NCBI GenBank assembly: GCA_018970255.1
Contig: JAGWWS010000002.1
Coordinates: 1 to 64,000 of the forward strand
Reading direction: 5' to 3'
Length of the DNA stretch: 64,000 nt
Source of the DNA: Verrucomicrobiota bacterium
Lineage (GTDB): Bacteria; Verrucomicrobiota; Verrucomicrobiia; Chthoniobacterales; Terrimicrobiaceae
The notes under the pieces are model-generated. The model did no database searches. It was not told where the DNA came from and saw nothing but the letters and a program-made list of their open reading frames with translations. Positions 26,050 through 35,095 of this stretch are shown here, one piece after another. Positions within the stretch are counted from its first letter, which is position 1. Each line of letters begins with the position of its first letter. The translations under genes were made by a program, and so were the position numbers.

Positions 26050-26442
26050 TTAGCGGCGTTCGAAGTCACGGCGTCCGCCGCCACCCCCTCCACCGCCACG
26101 GAAGTCGCGGCGTCCACCGCCGCCACCACCGCCTCCGCTACGGAAATCACGGCGTGGTCCGCCGAATCCGCCGCCTCCGCCTGCGGGCCTGTCCTCACGG
26201 GGACGGGCCTCGTTGACGGTGAGCGCACGGCCATCGAGTTCCTTGCCGTGGATTTGTTGGACCGCTGCTTGCGCTTCGGCATCGCTCGCCATCGTGACGA
26301 ATGCGAAGCCGCGCGACCGGCCGGTGAATTTGTCCTGCATCAGCATGACTTCGGAAACCGCGCCGCACTGCGAGAACAGGTCTTGAATGGCAATCTCCGT
26401 CGTGTTGAACGACAGGTTGCCGACATAGAGTTTGTTTCCCAT
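26050..26442 (-). CDS. Glycine-rich RNA-recognition-motif protein
   Basis: The 130-residue protein has one RRM with RNP2 (KLYVGNLSF, 4-12) and RNP1 (SRGFAFVTM, about 47-55), then a tail of poly-Gly runs separated by three RRDF blocks. It resembles the cold-inducible RNA-binding proteins of cyanobacteria, which bind single-stranded RNA in the cytoplasm. It stands alone with a strong terminator. The near-identical GGGGGGGGRRDF units are coding repeats, likely grown by slippage. Confidence 0.9.
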   Translation of the reverse strand: MGNKLYVGNLSFNTTEIAIQDLFSQCGAVSEVMLMQDKFTGRSRGFAFVTMASDAEAQAAVQQIHGKELDGRALTVNEARPREDRPAGGGGGFGGPRRDFRSGGGGGGGGRRDFRGGGGGGGGRRDFERR

Positions 26443-26652
26443 TTCTTTTCTTTCTTGCACAGGGTCTCAGGCCTGTTCCCGACCGCCGGGTTTCAGACCC
26501 CCGCCGGCACCGGGCCGCCGGGATGTCCACCAAATTCCTGATCGCGTGTGTCAGCCCGTGACATTGGTCTTTTGTAGCGCTTTGGCAACCACTTTTTCCC
26601 GCCACCCTTGCGCATGGTTGACGCGGCACCGCCACTCTTGGACATTCCACGC

Positions 26653-27177
26653 ATGGGAATTTCGAAAGCCGCCGCGGTCGCGCTCGCACTGTTTGCCGCC
26701 GCCACCTCGGTCCAAGCGGCACAGATCATGCGCGTCCCCTTCAACTTCCAGTGGGGCGAATCCACCAAGCGCGTGGAGCAAAGCCTCCAGGGCATCAAGG
26801 CCCGCATCGTCGAGCGCCGCACCCTCAAGGACCGCACGCTCCTCACAGTCGAAGGCATCCCCCAAAAATTCCTCCGCCGGACAGTCTTTTTTTTCCGCGA
26901 CGATTCCCTCTGCGAAATCGAACTCCAATACGGCGACTCCTCCTGGGACTCCGCGAGATACCAATCCTTCTTCGAGGAGGTCCGCCGGAATGTGGATGGC
27001 AAATACGGCGTCGGCCGCCAGCTCGTGCTCGACCGCTCGCGCCAGGGCGAAGTCCTGCAAAGCCTCAGCGGCTACCAATGGCTCCAGGGTGGAATGTCCC
27101 TGCGGCTCTTCCTTTTCTCGGCGGAAAAAAACGCCCAGGCCCTGCGCGTGCTCAGCCTGCACTACCGCGAAATCTAA
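26653..27177 (+). CDS. Exported hypothetical protein
   Basis: The 174-residue protein has a signal peptide (MGISKAAAVALALFAAATSVQA). It then has a compact basic/aromatic domain with FNFQWGESTKRVEQSLQG, RRTVFFFRDDSLCEIELQYG and QGEVLQSLSGYQWLQGGMSL. I do not recognise the family; the layout suggests a periplasmic protein of the small beta-barrel or cystatin-like kind. A TTGACG/GACATT pair with 17-bp spacing lies 6-35 bases upstream, so the transcript may be nearly leaderless. It converges on the esterase-like gene with a 3-bp gap. Confidence 0.65.
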   Translation: MGISKAAAVALALFAAATSVQAAQIMRVPFNFQWGESTKRVEQSLQGIKARIVERRTLKDRTLLTVEGIPQKFLRRTVFFFRDDSLCEIELQYGDSSWDSARYQSFFEEVRRNVDGKYGVGRQLVLDRSRQGEVLQSLSGYQWLQGGMSLRLFLFSAEKNAQALRVLSLHYREI

Positions 27178-27180
27178 GGT

Positions 27181-28272
27181 TCAGCGGAACAAAAACCGCA
27201 GCGCATCGCCGAACCTCGCCCGCCACGACAACTCCGTGTGCGCCCCGCCCGGCACGCTCCGGACCGTAAACTCCGCCCCCTCTTTCCAACCTTTCTCCCT
27301 CAAAAGCCCCGCCAAAAGCGCGTGGTAGCCCGCGTAGCACTCGTCGAGCCCCTGGTCGCCGTGGTCGAAATACATCCGCGCACCCGCATCCAGCGCGGGT
27401 TCCGCCTCCAGCGCCCGCAGCAGGGCGGACTGGTCCGGCAGCGATTGCGACACATCCTCGAAGGAAGTCGAGAGGCACGCGAATTTGCCAAAAAAACCCG
27501 GATGCCTCAGTGCCACATGGAACGCATTCAATGCCCCTAGCCCCGCGCCGCCCAGCATCCTCGCCTCCGCCCGCGCATCCGTGCGGTAGTGCTGGTCGAG
27601 GTAGGGCAACAACTCGCTCACGACGAATTGCGCGAACGCCGCGCCGCCCAGCTCGGGCGATAAATCGAAATCACGCATCGTCGCATTGTCCTCGGAAAAT
27701 CCCTCTGGATGGCAAACCCCCACCACCACCGCCTCGGGCATCACGCCCTCACGCGACATCAGGTCCACCCATTCGTCCGCCGCCCAATCCACATTCGAAA
27801 CCGCACTCGTCGCCGGATCAAAAACATTCGCACCGTCGTAGAGCAGCACCAGCGGGAACCTCTTCCCCTCCCCCCGCCCGTAGGATGGCGGGAGCCACAC
27901 CGTCAATTCCCGCTCGCCCGCCAGGATCCTCGAATGGACCCGGTCGTGCGTGAGCCGCCCGCTGTAGCGGTCCTTCCAGTCTGCCACCGTCCTCGAGAGC
28001 GTCGCATCGAGCCACACCTCGTGCCGTGCGTTGTGCGGCACATGCCCCCACGCATCCACCGCCTCGCTCTCCCAATTCCCCCGCGTGACCTTGTATTCAA
28101 AATGCACCCCCGTGTCCGCCTCGATGCTCCCCGTGTGGTGCGGCGGATGCCACTCGAGCTTGAGCGCCCGCGCCGGATCCCAATTCCCAAGCGCCCCTAT
28201 ACCCCCGGTCAAAAAAACCGGCTCGTGCGGGCGGTCGATCGGGGGAACCACGCGGAAGCGAATCGTGCTCAT
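27181..28272 (-). CDS. CBM20-like/esterase-D-like fusion lacking the nucleophile serine
   Basis: The 363-residue protein joins an N-terminal starch-binding-like module (about 1-92, with LTGGIGALGNWDP and FEYKVTRGNWE) to an esterase D/enterochelin-esterase-like alpha/beta hydrolase (about 105-363, with VWLPPSYGRG, FPLVLLYDGANVFD and FVVSELLPYLDQHYRT). The nucleophile elbow, normally GGAS-LG, reads GGAGLGAL (241-248), so Gly244 replaces the catalytic serine. The acid (YFDHGD) and histidine (GGAHTELSW) remain. It is thus probably a binding or scaffold protein rather than a hydrolase. The start MSTIRFR was chosen at the CBM edge. There is no signal peptide. Confidence 0.8.
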   Translation of the reverse strand: MSTIRFRVVPPIDRPHEPVFLTGGIGALGNWDPARALKLEWHPPHHTGSIEADTGVHFEYKVTRGNWESEAVDAWGHVPHNARHEVWLDATLSRTVADWKDRYSGRLTHDRVHSRILAGERELTVWLPPSYGRGEGKRFPLVLLYDGANVFDPATSAVSNVDWAADEWVDLMSREGVMPEAVVVGVCHPEGFSEDNATMRDFDLSPELGGAAFAQFVVSELLPYLDQHYRTDARAEARMLGGAGLGALNAFHVALRHPGFFGKFACLSTSFEDVSQSLPDQSALLRALEAEPALDAGARMYFDHGDQGLDECYAGYHALLAGLLREKGWKEGAEFTVRSVPGGAHTELSWRARFGDALRFLFR

Positions 28273-28390
28273 CCGCAGAAATCCTACCACCCCCGGCGCC
28301 AATGGCAACGCCGCTCAATTCGATACCCGCAACACCGCATTGCCCCATTTCGCATTTCGCATTCTTGAAAAAAACTGCCACCCTCCGGAT

Positions 28391-29587
28391 GTGAAGCAGC
28401 CATTCGATCCAATCCCCGCTGTCCTTGCCGACATCCGCCGCGGCCGGATGGTCGTGGTTACCGACGATGCCGACCGCGAGAACGAGGGCGACCTTGTCAT
28501 GGCCGCCTCAAAGGCCACGCCGGCCGCCATCAACTTCATGGCGAAATTCGGCCGCGGCCTCATCTGCGCGCCAATCACCACCGACCGCGCCTCGCAGCTC
28601 GGGCTCCAGCGCATGGTTTCGCAAAACCGCGAACTCTTCAAAACCGACTTCACCGTCTCCGTCGATGCGAAAGGCATTGGCACCGGCATCAGCGTGAAGG
28701 ACCGCACAGCCACCATCCGCGTGCTCGCAAACCCCGCTTCGAAACCCGGGGATCTCGTCCAGCCCGGCCATGTCTTCCCGCTCCAGGCCAAGCCCGGCGG
28801 CGTCCTGCGCCGGGCCGGCCACACCGAGGCAGCCATCGACCTCGCCCGCCTGGCCGGCCTCGACCCCTCGGGCGTCATTTGCGAAATCATGCGCGCCGAC
28901 GGCGCCATGGCGCGCCTCCCAGACCTCGTCCGCTTCAAAAAACGCCACGGGCTGAAAATGTGTTCCATCGAGGAGCTCATCGCCTACCGCCGCAAAAGCG
29001 AAAAACTCGTCGAGCGCGAGGAGACCATCGCCATGCCGACCGATTACGGCGATTTCGACCTCCACCTCTACCGCTCGCTCGTGGACGGCCTGCACCACAT
29101 CGCGCTCGTGAAGGGGAAAATCTCCGCGTCGAAACCGACCCTCGTCCGCGTTCACAGCGAATGCCTCACCGGCGATGTCTTCGGCTCGCGCCGCTGCGAT
29201 TGCGGCCCGCAACTCCAACTCGCCATGAAGCGCATCGACCAGGAAGGCTCGGGCGTCCTGCTCTACATGCGCCAAGAGGGCCGCGGCATCGGCCTCGCCC
29301 CGAAAATCCGCGCCTACAAACTCCAGGAACAAGGCCTCGACACCGTGCAGGCCAACGAGCGCCTCGGTTTCCCGATGGACCTCCGCGACTACGGCCTCGG
29401 CGCGCAAATCCTCGCCGACCTCGGCGTCCACAAAATCCGCCTCCTCACGAACAACCCGCGCAAGGTCGTGGGCCTCGAGGCCTACGACATCCACATCGTC
29501 GAGCAACTCCCGATCCGCCCCCCCCCGAACCCCCACAACGCCCGCTACCTCGCCACCAAAAAGAAAAAGATGGGCCACAAGCTCTGA
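28391..29587 (+). CDS. ribBA: Bifunctional DHBP synthase/GTP cyclohydrolase II
   Basis: The 398-residue enzyme supplies both starting branches of riboflavin synthesis. The N-terminal RibB part (1-205) has DDADRENEGD (25-34) and the downstream AGHTEAAIDLARLAG. The C-terminal RibA part has the zinc cysteines Cys258, Cys269 and Cys271 (SECLTGDVFGSRRCDCG) and YMRQEGRGIGL. The start is GTG at 28391, chosen because the RibB fold starts there. No FMN riboswitch is visible in the 118-bp leader. The photolyase gene follows after 5 bp, so flavin synthesis and a flavoenzyme are co-transcribed. Confidence 0.93.
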   Translation: MKQPFDPIPAVLADIRRGRMVVVTDDADRENEGDLVMAASKATPAAINFMAKFGRGLICAPITTDRASQLGLQRMVSQNRELFKTDFTVSVDAKGIGTGISVKDRTATIRVLANPASKPGDLVQPGHVFPLQAKPGGVLRRAGHTEAAIDLARLAGLDPSGVICEIMRADGAMARLPDLVRFKKRHGLKMCSIEELIAYRRKSEKLVEREETIAMPTDYGDFDLHLYRSLVDGLHHIALVKGKISASKPTLVRVHSECLTGDVFGSRRCDCGPQLQLAMKRIDQEGSGVLLYMRQEGRGIGLAPKIRAYKLQEQGLDTVQANERLGFPMDLRDYGLGAQILADLGVHKIRLLTNNPRKVVGLEAYDIHIVEQLPIRPPPNPHNARYLATKKKKMGHKL

Positions 29588-29592
29588 CCCCC

Positions 29593-30990
29593 ATGCAAAC
29601 CGCCATCCACTGGTTCCGCCGCGACCTCCGCCTCACGGACAACACCGCCCTCGCCGCCGCCGCGAAGTCGGCGAAAACCGTCGTCCCCGCCTACATCCTC
29701 TCGGACTGGAAAAAATCCCACCGCTGGACCGGACCGAACCGCCAGCAATTTCTCTGCGGGTCCCTCGCCTCGCTGGACGCCAACCTCCGCGCCATCGGCT
29801 CGCGCCTCATCCTGCGCGAAGGCGATGCCGTGGCCGCATTGGAAAAACTCGCGGCCGAAACGCGCGCCGAAGCCATTTTTTTCAGCCGCGACCCGGACCC
29901 CTTCGGCCAAGCCACCGAAGCCCGCCTGGCCGCAGCCGCCAAGCGCCTCGGCATCGCCGTCCACGCCCACAAGGACATCGCCCTCCACGAGCGCGACGAG
30001 GTCCTCACCGGCTCGGGCGACAATTTCCGCGTCTTCACCCCCTACTTCCGCGCTTGGCAAAAACTCCCGAAGCCCGCCGCCACCGGCGCCATCAAAAACC
30101 TCGCCACCCCCGCCGAACCCGCCTCGCTTCCGCTGCCGGACAACTCCCGCTGGCAAATCCCCTCCGGGGCCCCAGGCGTCCTCGAGCCCGGCGAAAAAGC
30201 CGCCCGCGCCCGCATGCGCGATTTCATCGCCCGCCGCCTCGCCACCTACGGCGCCGAGCGCGACATCCCCTCGGGGCTCCACACCTCGCGCCTCTCGCAG
30301 GACCTCCGCTTCGGCCTCGTTTCCATCCGTGAACTCCACCAAGCCTGCCTCGCCCAAGCCGACTCACTTGACGCCGGCGGCCGCGGCAGCGCGGTGAAAT
30401 ACATCGCCGAACTCGCCTGGCGCGAATTCTACATGCAGATCCTCTGGAAATTCCCGGAAGTCCTCGACCATGAGTTCAACCCGAAATTCCGCGGCATGCG
30501 CTGGCCGGGCGACCCCTCCCGCCTCGCCGCATGGAAAAACGGCGAAACCGGATTCCCGATTGTGGATGCCGCCATGCGCGAACTCCGCGAAACCGGCTTC
30601 ATGCACAACCGCACCCGCATGATCGCCGCCATGTTCCTCACGAAGGACCTCCACCTCGATTGGCGCCTCGGCGAACGGCACTTCATGCAAACGCTCGCCG
30701 ACGGCGAGATCGCGAGCAACAACGGCGGTTGGCAATGGAGCGCCGGCACAGGCGCCGACGCCGCCCCCTACTTCCGCATCCAGAACCCCTGGAGCCAGAC
30801 AAAGCGCTTCGACCCCGAAGGCCTCTACATCAAACAATGGGTGCCCGAGCTCCGCGATATCCCCGCCGTGAAGTTCCACGAACCGCCCGCCCCCGGCACC
30901 CGCCTCGCAAAAAACTACCCCCCGCCAATCGTCGACCACGCCGCCGCCCGCGACACCACGCTCGAGCTCTTCAAAGCCCACCAGTCCTGA
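29593..30990 (+). CDS. phrB: Deoxyribodipyrimidine photolyase (class I)
   Basis: The 465-residue enzyme repairs cyclobutane dimers using FADH- and blue light. The antenna domain starts IHWFRRDLRLTDNTALA. The FAD domain has TSRLSQDLRFGLVS, WREFYMQILW, GFPIVDAAMREL, GFMHNRTRMIAAMFL, DGEIASNNGGWQWSAGTGAD and FRIQNPWSQ, all typical of CPD class I photolyases. It is transcribed with ribBA, which makes its cofactor precursor. The next gene is convergent. Confidence 0.93.
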   Translation: MQTAIHWFRRDLRLTDNTALAAAAKSAKTVVPAYILSDWKKSHRWTGPNRQQFLCGSLASLDANLRAIGSRLILREGDAVAALEKLAAETRAEAIFFSRDPDPFGQATEARLAAAAKRLGIAVHAHKDIALHERDEVLTGSGDNFRVFTPYFRAWQKLPKPAATGAIKNLATPAEPASLPLPDNSRWQIPSGAPGVLEPGEKAARARMRDFIARRLATYGAERDIPSGLHTSRLSQDLRFGLVSIRELHQACLAQADSLDAGGRGSAVKYIAELAWREFYMQILWKFPEVLDHEFNPKFRGMRWPGDPSRLAAWKNGETGFPIVDAAMRELRETGFMHNRTRMIAAMFLTKDLHLDWRLGERHFMQTLADGEIASNNGGWQWSAGTGADAAPYFRIQNPWSQTKRFDPEGLYIKQWVPELRDIPAVKFHEPPAPGTRLAKNYPPPIVDHAAARDTTLELFKAHQS

Positions 30991-31006
30991 ACTCGGGCCC
31001 CCGCTT

Positions 31007-31939
31007 TTACTTCCCCTCGGCCCGGGGATGCGCCGCATCGTAAGCCGCCTTCAACCTCTCCACCGTCACGTGCGTGTAGATTTGGGTGGTCGAAAGACTC
31101 GCGTGCCCGAGAAGCGTCTGCACACTCCGCAAGTCCGCGCCATTGTCGAGCAGGTGCGTGGCGAAACTGTGCCGCAGCTTGTGCGGTGACAAATCCGCCG
31201 GCAGCCCCGCCTGTCTCAGCCGGTTTTTGATAAGCAAATTCACCGCATGGGCGGAAAGCCGCTTCCGCGATTTGTTGATAAAAAGCGGACCCTCGACCAC
31301 CCGGGCCTCGTGCCGATAGCGCGAGAGCGCCTCGAGCGCGAAACTCCCGACCGGACAAATCCTCTCTCGCGCCCCCTTTCCAAGCACCCGCGCCGTTTCA
31401 CCGATCGGATCCACATCCTTCACATTGAGCCCGACCAATTCCGAAAGACGCATCCCTGTGGAATAAAACAGTTCGATGATCGCGGCATCGCGTGCCGCAC
31501 TCCACTCCGGAGCCTGCTTGTGGCGCGCATTTTTGAGCGGAGCCTCCACCAGCGACTCGACCTGGGTCGTCGTCATGAAGCGCGGTAGCTGCCTCTCGAG
31601 TTTCGGCAACGAAACATCGAGCAGAACATTCTTCCGCACCACGCCACGCATTTTCAAAAAGGAATACAGCGCGCGCAGAGAGGAAAACCGCACGCGCACG
31701 GTCGCCCTCGATGCCCCCGCCTTCATCAAGTCGAGCATCCAATTCCGGAAAACCTCCACACCCAGAGTCGCCCAATCCCCGTCCGGGAGGAACCTGCGGA
31801 ACGTCTCGATTGAGGCACGATAGGTCGTCAGGGTGCATGGCGAGGAATTCCGCTCGGCATCGAGCCAGCTCAAAAATTCTTCAGCTCGTGCATCCAGCAC
31901 CGGAGCCGTTCTTGGGACTTTGGGGCGCCCCCTTTTCAA
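31007..31939 (-). CDS. xerC: Tyrosine recombinase XerC/D
   Basis: The 310-residue protein has an N-terminal SAM-like domain (about 18-100) and the catalytic domain with Arg164 (TGMRLSELVGL), Lys188, His253 and Arg256 (SPHKLRHSFATHLL), His279 (LLGHAS) and Tyr288 (TTQIYTHV). It would resolve chromosome dimers at dif together with a second Xer and FtsK. It could also be XerD; only one Xer is seen. It starts at TTG, overlapping the stop of the DUF4912 gene as TTGA, an unusual partner for this recombinase. Confidence 0.88.
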   Translation of the reverse strand: MKRGRPKVPRTAPVLDARAEEFLSWLDAERNSSPCTLTTYRASIETFRRFLPDGDWATLGVEVFRNWMLDLMKAGASRATVRVRFSSLRALYSFLKMRGVVRKNVLLDVSLPKLERQLPRFMTTTQVESLVEAPLKNARHKQAPEWSAARDAAIIELFYSTGMRLSELVGLNVKDVDPIGETARVLGKGARERICPVGSFALEALSRYRHEARVVEGPLFINKSRKRLSAHAVNLLIKNRLRQAGLPADLSPHKLRHSFATHLLDNGADLRSVQTLLGHASLSTTQIYTHVTVERLKAAYDAAHPRAEGK

Positions 31940-33507
31940 ATGCTCGCAGGCTGCAACACAAGGGCAGTGCGCCGCGAGCGCGATCCATCGGGCGAGACCG
32001 CCTCGATTGGCAACTCACCGCGACTGCCTGAAAAAACCACAGTGTGCTCGAATGATCCATCGGCACCGACCTCGACCGTGTCCCCGCCGACTTTCAGCCG
32101 GCCACCCGGTTCGGTGCGCCCGCGCAGAGTGATTTCCGCCGCGACTTCGAAGCCCATCGGCGCCCTTGCTGTAGCAAACCCGAACGAATTTTCCGAAGAA
32201 CCCCAGCTCGAAAGCCCGCCGGAGCCCCAGCTCGCCAGAAACCCGCTCCCCATGCTGGAAATCGCGGCCTGCGAAAAACTCGAAACCTCCGCGCCAGCCC
32301 ATGAAGAGCCGACCGCCCCGAACCAACTCATGAATTCCTTCCAAGATGAGAGCGCGCCGAGGGCGAGCGTCTCGGAGCCCCCGAAAGCCTCGGAGCCCCC
32401 GAGGAATTCGGACCCCACTCCCCCGCCGGCCAGCAAGCCGCTCGACAATTCCCCGGAGGACCAGAACCCGCGCGCCAGCGCGGACCAGCTCGTCAGGGCC
32501 GAAACCATCCAACTCGAAAGCTCTCCGGCGAATTTTTCCGCAAAGCCGGCCGACGCCAAATTCCAGGAGCCCGAGCGCATCTCGCCGCTGAGTTCCGAGA
32601 AGGCGCTGAAGAGGCTGCTCTCCGCCTTGCCAAGCTGCAGGCGCGCGACCAACTCGCCGAGCTCCCCGGAGCTGAGGCGCTCGCGCAGCCGCGCGAAAAT
32701 CGCGGAGTGCAATTGCTCCGAACTCCACTGCCCGCTTGTAATTTCCCGGATGAATTCGCTGCCGAGCAGCGCGACCAGGATTTTCCTCTCCTGCTCCATG
32801 AGAAAGCCCTGCGAGGAACCACCGGCTGCGAGCAATTTTTGCATCTCCGCCATCGCAGGAACGAGCGCCGCGGCATTGGCGGGCGACCCCGAGATCGCTT
32901 CGACGAGCCGTTGGAAACTGAGGTGGAGCGGCAGCGTGGCGAAATCAAACGAGAGCGAATCGCTCATACGGTCGCGCGGCGTCACCGTGGGCGCCGACCT
33001 CGCGATCGAGTTCCATTTGCGCGAGCGGTAAAATCCCAACTCCACCGCGTAGGTCCCGCCGGCCTGCCGCACGGGCACATACCAATTGCGGGTTTCGAAC
33101 GGCACTTCGATCTCCTGCTCGACATCCCCGTTGCCATCCTCGATGCGCAACTGGCACGGGCCGCCGGGGTGCCGCGAAATATCGATGTCCCAATAGGTGA
33201 AAAGCCAGTTCGGGTCCTGCGCGACGAGGTAGATCGTATCGGTGCCGTAGCCAAACGGCAGTGTGCCGAGGTTCTCGAGCAAAGCGGACTCGACCGTGTC
33301 GCGCGGGGCGGCCGCCGACTTGGATTTCCCGGAAACTTTCGGCGTGGCTTTCAGCTTCGGCGCGGTTTTTGCCGCCGCCTTCGCAGCAGGCTTGGCAACA
33401 CGCTTCTTCGACGGGGCGGGATCCTTTGGCAACGCCTTGGATTTTGACTTCAAGACACGCTCGGCCGATTTCGGCTTGTCCCCGGTTTTTTCCTTTTTCT
33501 TCGCCAT
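31936..33507 (-). CDS. DUF4912 protein with a histone-like N-terminus and a Ser/Trp/Gly-rich region
   Basis: The 523-residue protein has four parts: a Lys/Ala-rich basic N-terminus (1-66, resembling the tail of histone H1), a DUF4912 domain (about 85-200, with YLVAQDPNWLFTYWDID, RNWYVPVRQAGGTYAVELGF), a helical stretch, and a low-complexity Ser/Gly/Trp region (about 312-440, recurring SSW units). It ends with a beta-sandwich-like domain (about 450-523). DUF4912 is of unknown function and typical of Verrucomicrobiota and some Firmicutes. It is translationally coupled to xerC. A DNA- or surface-binding role is only a guess. Confidence 0.8.
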   Translation of the reverse strand: MAKKKEKTGDKPKSAERVLKSKSKALPKDPAPSKKRVAKPAAKAAAKTAPKLKATPKVSGKSKSAAAPRDTVESALLENLGTLPFGYGTDTIYLVAQDPNWLFTYWDIDISRHPGGPCQLRIEDGNGDVEQEIEVPFETRNWYVPVRQAGGTYAVELGFYRSRKWNSIARSAPTVTPRDRMSDSLSFDFATLPLHLSFQRLVEAISGSPANAAALVPAMAEMQKLLAAGGSSQGFLMEQERKILVALLGSEFIREITSGQWSSEQLHSAIFARLRERLSSGELGELVARLQLGKAESSLFSAFSELSGEMRSGSWNLASAGFAEKFAGELSSWMVSALTSWSALARGFWSSGELSSGLLAGGGVGSEFLGGSEAFGGSETLALGALSSWKEFMSWFGAVGSSWAGAEVSSFSQAAISSMGSGFLASWGSGGLSSWGSSENSFGFATARAPMGFEVAAEITLRGRTEPGGRLKVGGDTVEVGADGSFEHTVVFSGSRGELPIEAVSPDGSRSRRTALVLQPASI

Positions 33508-33700
33508 GCTGTTGGTTTCCGATCGAGAGGGACAGTGCGCTTCTTAACGGACCCCGCAAATGGGTTGCAAGCCCCATATTGCTAATTTTGGACAACTTTT
33601 GTCGACCCGTTCAAAAACCCGCAGCGCGCCTTGCCGGCAATCCGCGCCCTGATAGGATTTGACTCATGATTTTGGCAAAAACCCCCGCATCTTTCGCCCC

Positions 33701-33973
33701 ATGCCACTGACCGCCCGCCAAGTCGAACTCCTCGTGGGCGATCTCGACTACATCCTGCCCCGCACGCGCTGCGATTCGATCCAACTTACCAAGGCCCACA
33801 TCCTCCGCGCCGTCGAGCGCGACCCCTCGGTCCTCGCCGAACTTGTTGAAGGCCTCCCGCCCGGCGATGCCCGCTGGCTCAGCGTTCCCCTCGAGGAGAT
33901 CCGCCGCGCGAATTCCCGCCTGGGCGCCCCGGCGGAAGCAGGTCCGCTCCTGTTCTCGGGAACGGAATTCTAA
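33701..33973 (+). CDS. Small hypothetical protein
   Basis: The 90-residue acidic protein begins MPLTARQVELLVGDLDYILP and contains LTKAHILRAVERDPSVLAELVEGLP. It has no signal or membrane segment and I do not recognise it. Its last 95 bases overlap the 3' end of the convergent MGMT-like gene, so one of the two annotations may be too long. It is divergent from the DUF4912 gene (193-bp gap, no assignable element). Confidence 0.5.
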   Translation: MPLTARQVELLVGDLDYILPRTRCDSIQLTKAHILRAVERDPSVLAELVEGLPPGDARWLSVPLEEIRRANSRLGAPAEAGPLLFSGTEF

Positions 33974-34319
33974 AGAAACACTCCGCCACCACCTTCCCGT
34001 CCGCATCGAAACGGACGCCCTCGGCCTCCAGCAAACGGCGCTTCCTGTCCAAGGCCGGCACATCCGTTTCCCCGAAAAACCCGCCCAGCCCGCGGTTGGA
34101 CAAGACCACCCTGTGGCACGGCACCTCCGGCGCAAACGGGTTCCTCGCGAGCGCCGCCCCCACCGCTCTCGCCGAGCCGCACCCCGTCGCCAGCGCCACG
34201 CCCAGATAGGTCGCCACAAAACCCCGCGGCACTGTCGAAACCGCCTGGTAAATCGCAAGGTCCATGATGCTCGGCACGCCCTTGCCGCGCGCCTTTGCGG
34301 ATTGCTTCGGTTTTGCCAT
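33879..34319 (-). CDS. MGMT/ATL-family DNA alkylation-response protein
   Basis: The 146-residue protein contains the O6-alkylguanine transferase core, including SIMDLAIYQAVSTVPRGFVATYLGVA, NPFAPEVPCHRVVLSNRGLGGFFG and LLEAEGV. The PCHRV motif keeps the alkyl-acceptor cysteine, so it is a transferase rather than a Cys-less ATL. The N-terminal domain of Ada/Ogt is absent. The C-terminal 25 residues are Pro/Gly/Arg-rich and overlap the convergent gene. Its ATG lies only 19 bp from that of the divergent superoxide dismutase gene. Confidence 0.8.
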   Translation of the reverse strand: MAKPKQSAKARGKGVPSIMDLAIYQAVSTVPRGFVATYLGVALATGCGSARAVGAALARNPFAPEVPCHRVVLSNRGLGGFFGETDVPALDRKRRLLEAEGVRFDADGKVVAECFFRIPFPRTGADLLPPGRPGGNSRGGSPRGER

Positions 34320-34338
34320 GGGATAATTTCCTACCAGC

Positions 34339-35043
34339 ATGAATACCATATTTCGCTGGATTTTCACCCCGCTCGCCGCAGCAGCCCTCGCCGCCCCCGC
34401 ATTTGCCCAAACCCCCGCCGCCACCGAGCCCACCGGCCCCTACACGCTCCCGCCGCTCCCCTATGCCTACGAAGCCCTCCAGCCGCACATCGATGCCGAG
34501 ACGATGCGCATCCACCACAACAAGCACCACCAAGCCTACATCACGAACGCCAACAAACTCCTGGCCGGGCACCCCGAACTCGCGAAGCTTTCGCCCGAAG
34601 AACTCCTCGAAAACCTCGAGGATGCCCCCGAGTCCATCCGCGCCGGCCTCCGCAACAATGTCGGCGGCCACCTGAACCACTCGCTCTTCTGGCTCATGAT
34701 GTCGCCCGACGGCGGCGGCGAGCCCACCGGCCCCCTTGCGGAAGCCATCAACGAAACCTTCGGCTCGTTTGCGGAATTCAAAAAACAATTCACCGATGCG
34801 GCCATGAAGCGCTTCGGCAGCGGTTGGGCATGGCTCGTCGTGAAAGGCGGCAAGCTCTCGATCCTCTCCACCCCGAACCAGGACCCACCCCTCCTCGAGG
34901 GCTACACCGCCATCCTCGGCCTCGATGTCTGGGAACACGCCTACTACCTCAAATACCAAAACCGCCGCGGCGACTACGCCTCCGCGTGGTGGAATGTCGT
35001 GAACTGGCCTTTCGTTTCGGAACTCTACGAGAAAGCCAAGTGA
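34339..35043 (+). CDS. Exported Fe/Mn superoxide dismutase
   Basis: The 234-residue protein has a signal peptide ([23 protein letters not shown]) before a complete Fe/Mn-SOD. The N-terminal helical domain has [18 protein letters not shown], and the metal ligands are in [18 protein letters not shown] and LDVWEHAYY. It would remove superoxide outside the cytoplasm. Fe or Mn preference cannot be read from sequence with confidence. GATAAT lies 12 bases before the ATG, so the transcript would be almost leaderless. Confidence 0.92.
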   Translation: MNTIFRWIFTPLAAAALAAPAFAQTPAATEPTGPYTLPPLPYAYEALQPHIDAETMRIHHNKHHQAYITNANKLLAGHPELAKLSPEELLENLEDAPESIRAGLRNNVGGHLNHSLFWLMMSPDGGGEPTGPLAEAINETFGSFAEFKKQFTDAAMKRFGSGWAWLVVKGGKLSILSTPNQDPPLLEGYTAILGLDVWEHAYYLKYQNRRGDYASAWWNVVNWPFVSELYEKAK

Positions 35044-35095
35044 CCCTGGCACCCACCACCTTCTCGCGTCTTCGCGCCCCCATTCCCTGACCCGA

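Noticed and set aside
26060-26170. Short tandem DNA repeats that could suggest a CRISPR-like array
   Set aside because: They are in frame and encode Gly runs with RRDF blocks in the RRM protein.
28273-28390. FMN riboswitch before ribBA
   Set aside because: The 118-bp leader lacks the conserved FMN aptamer blocks.
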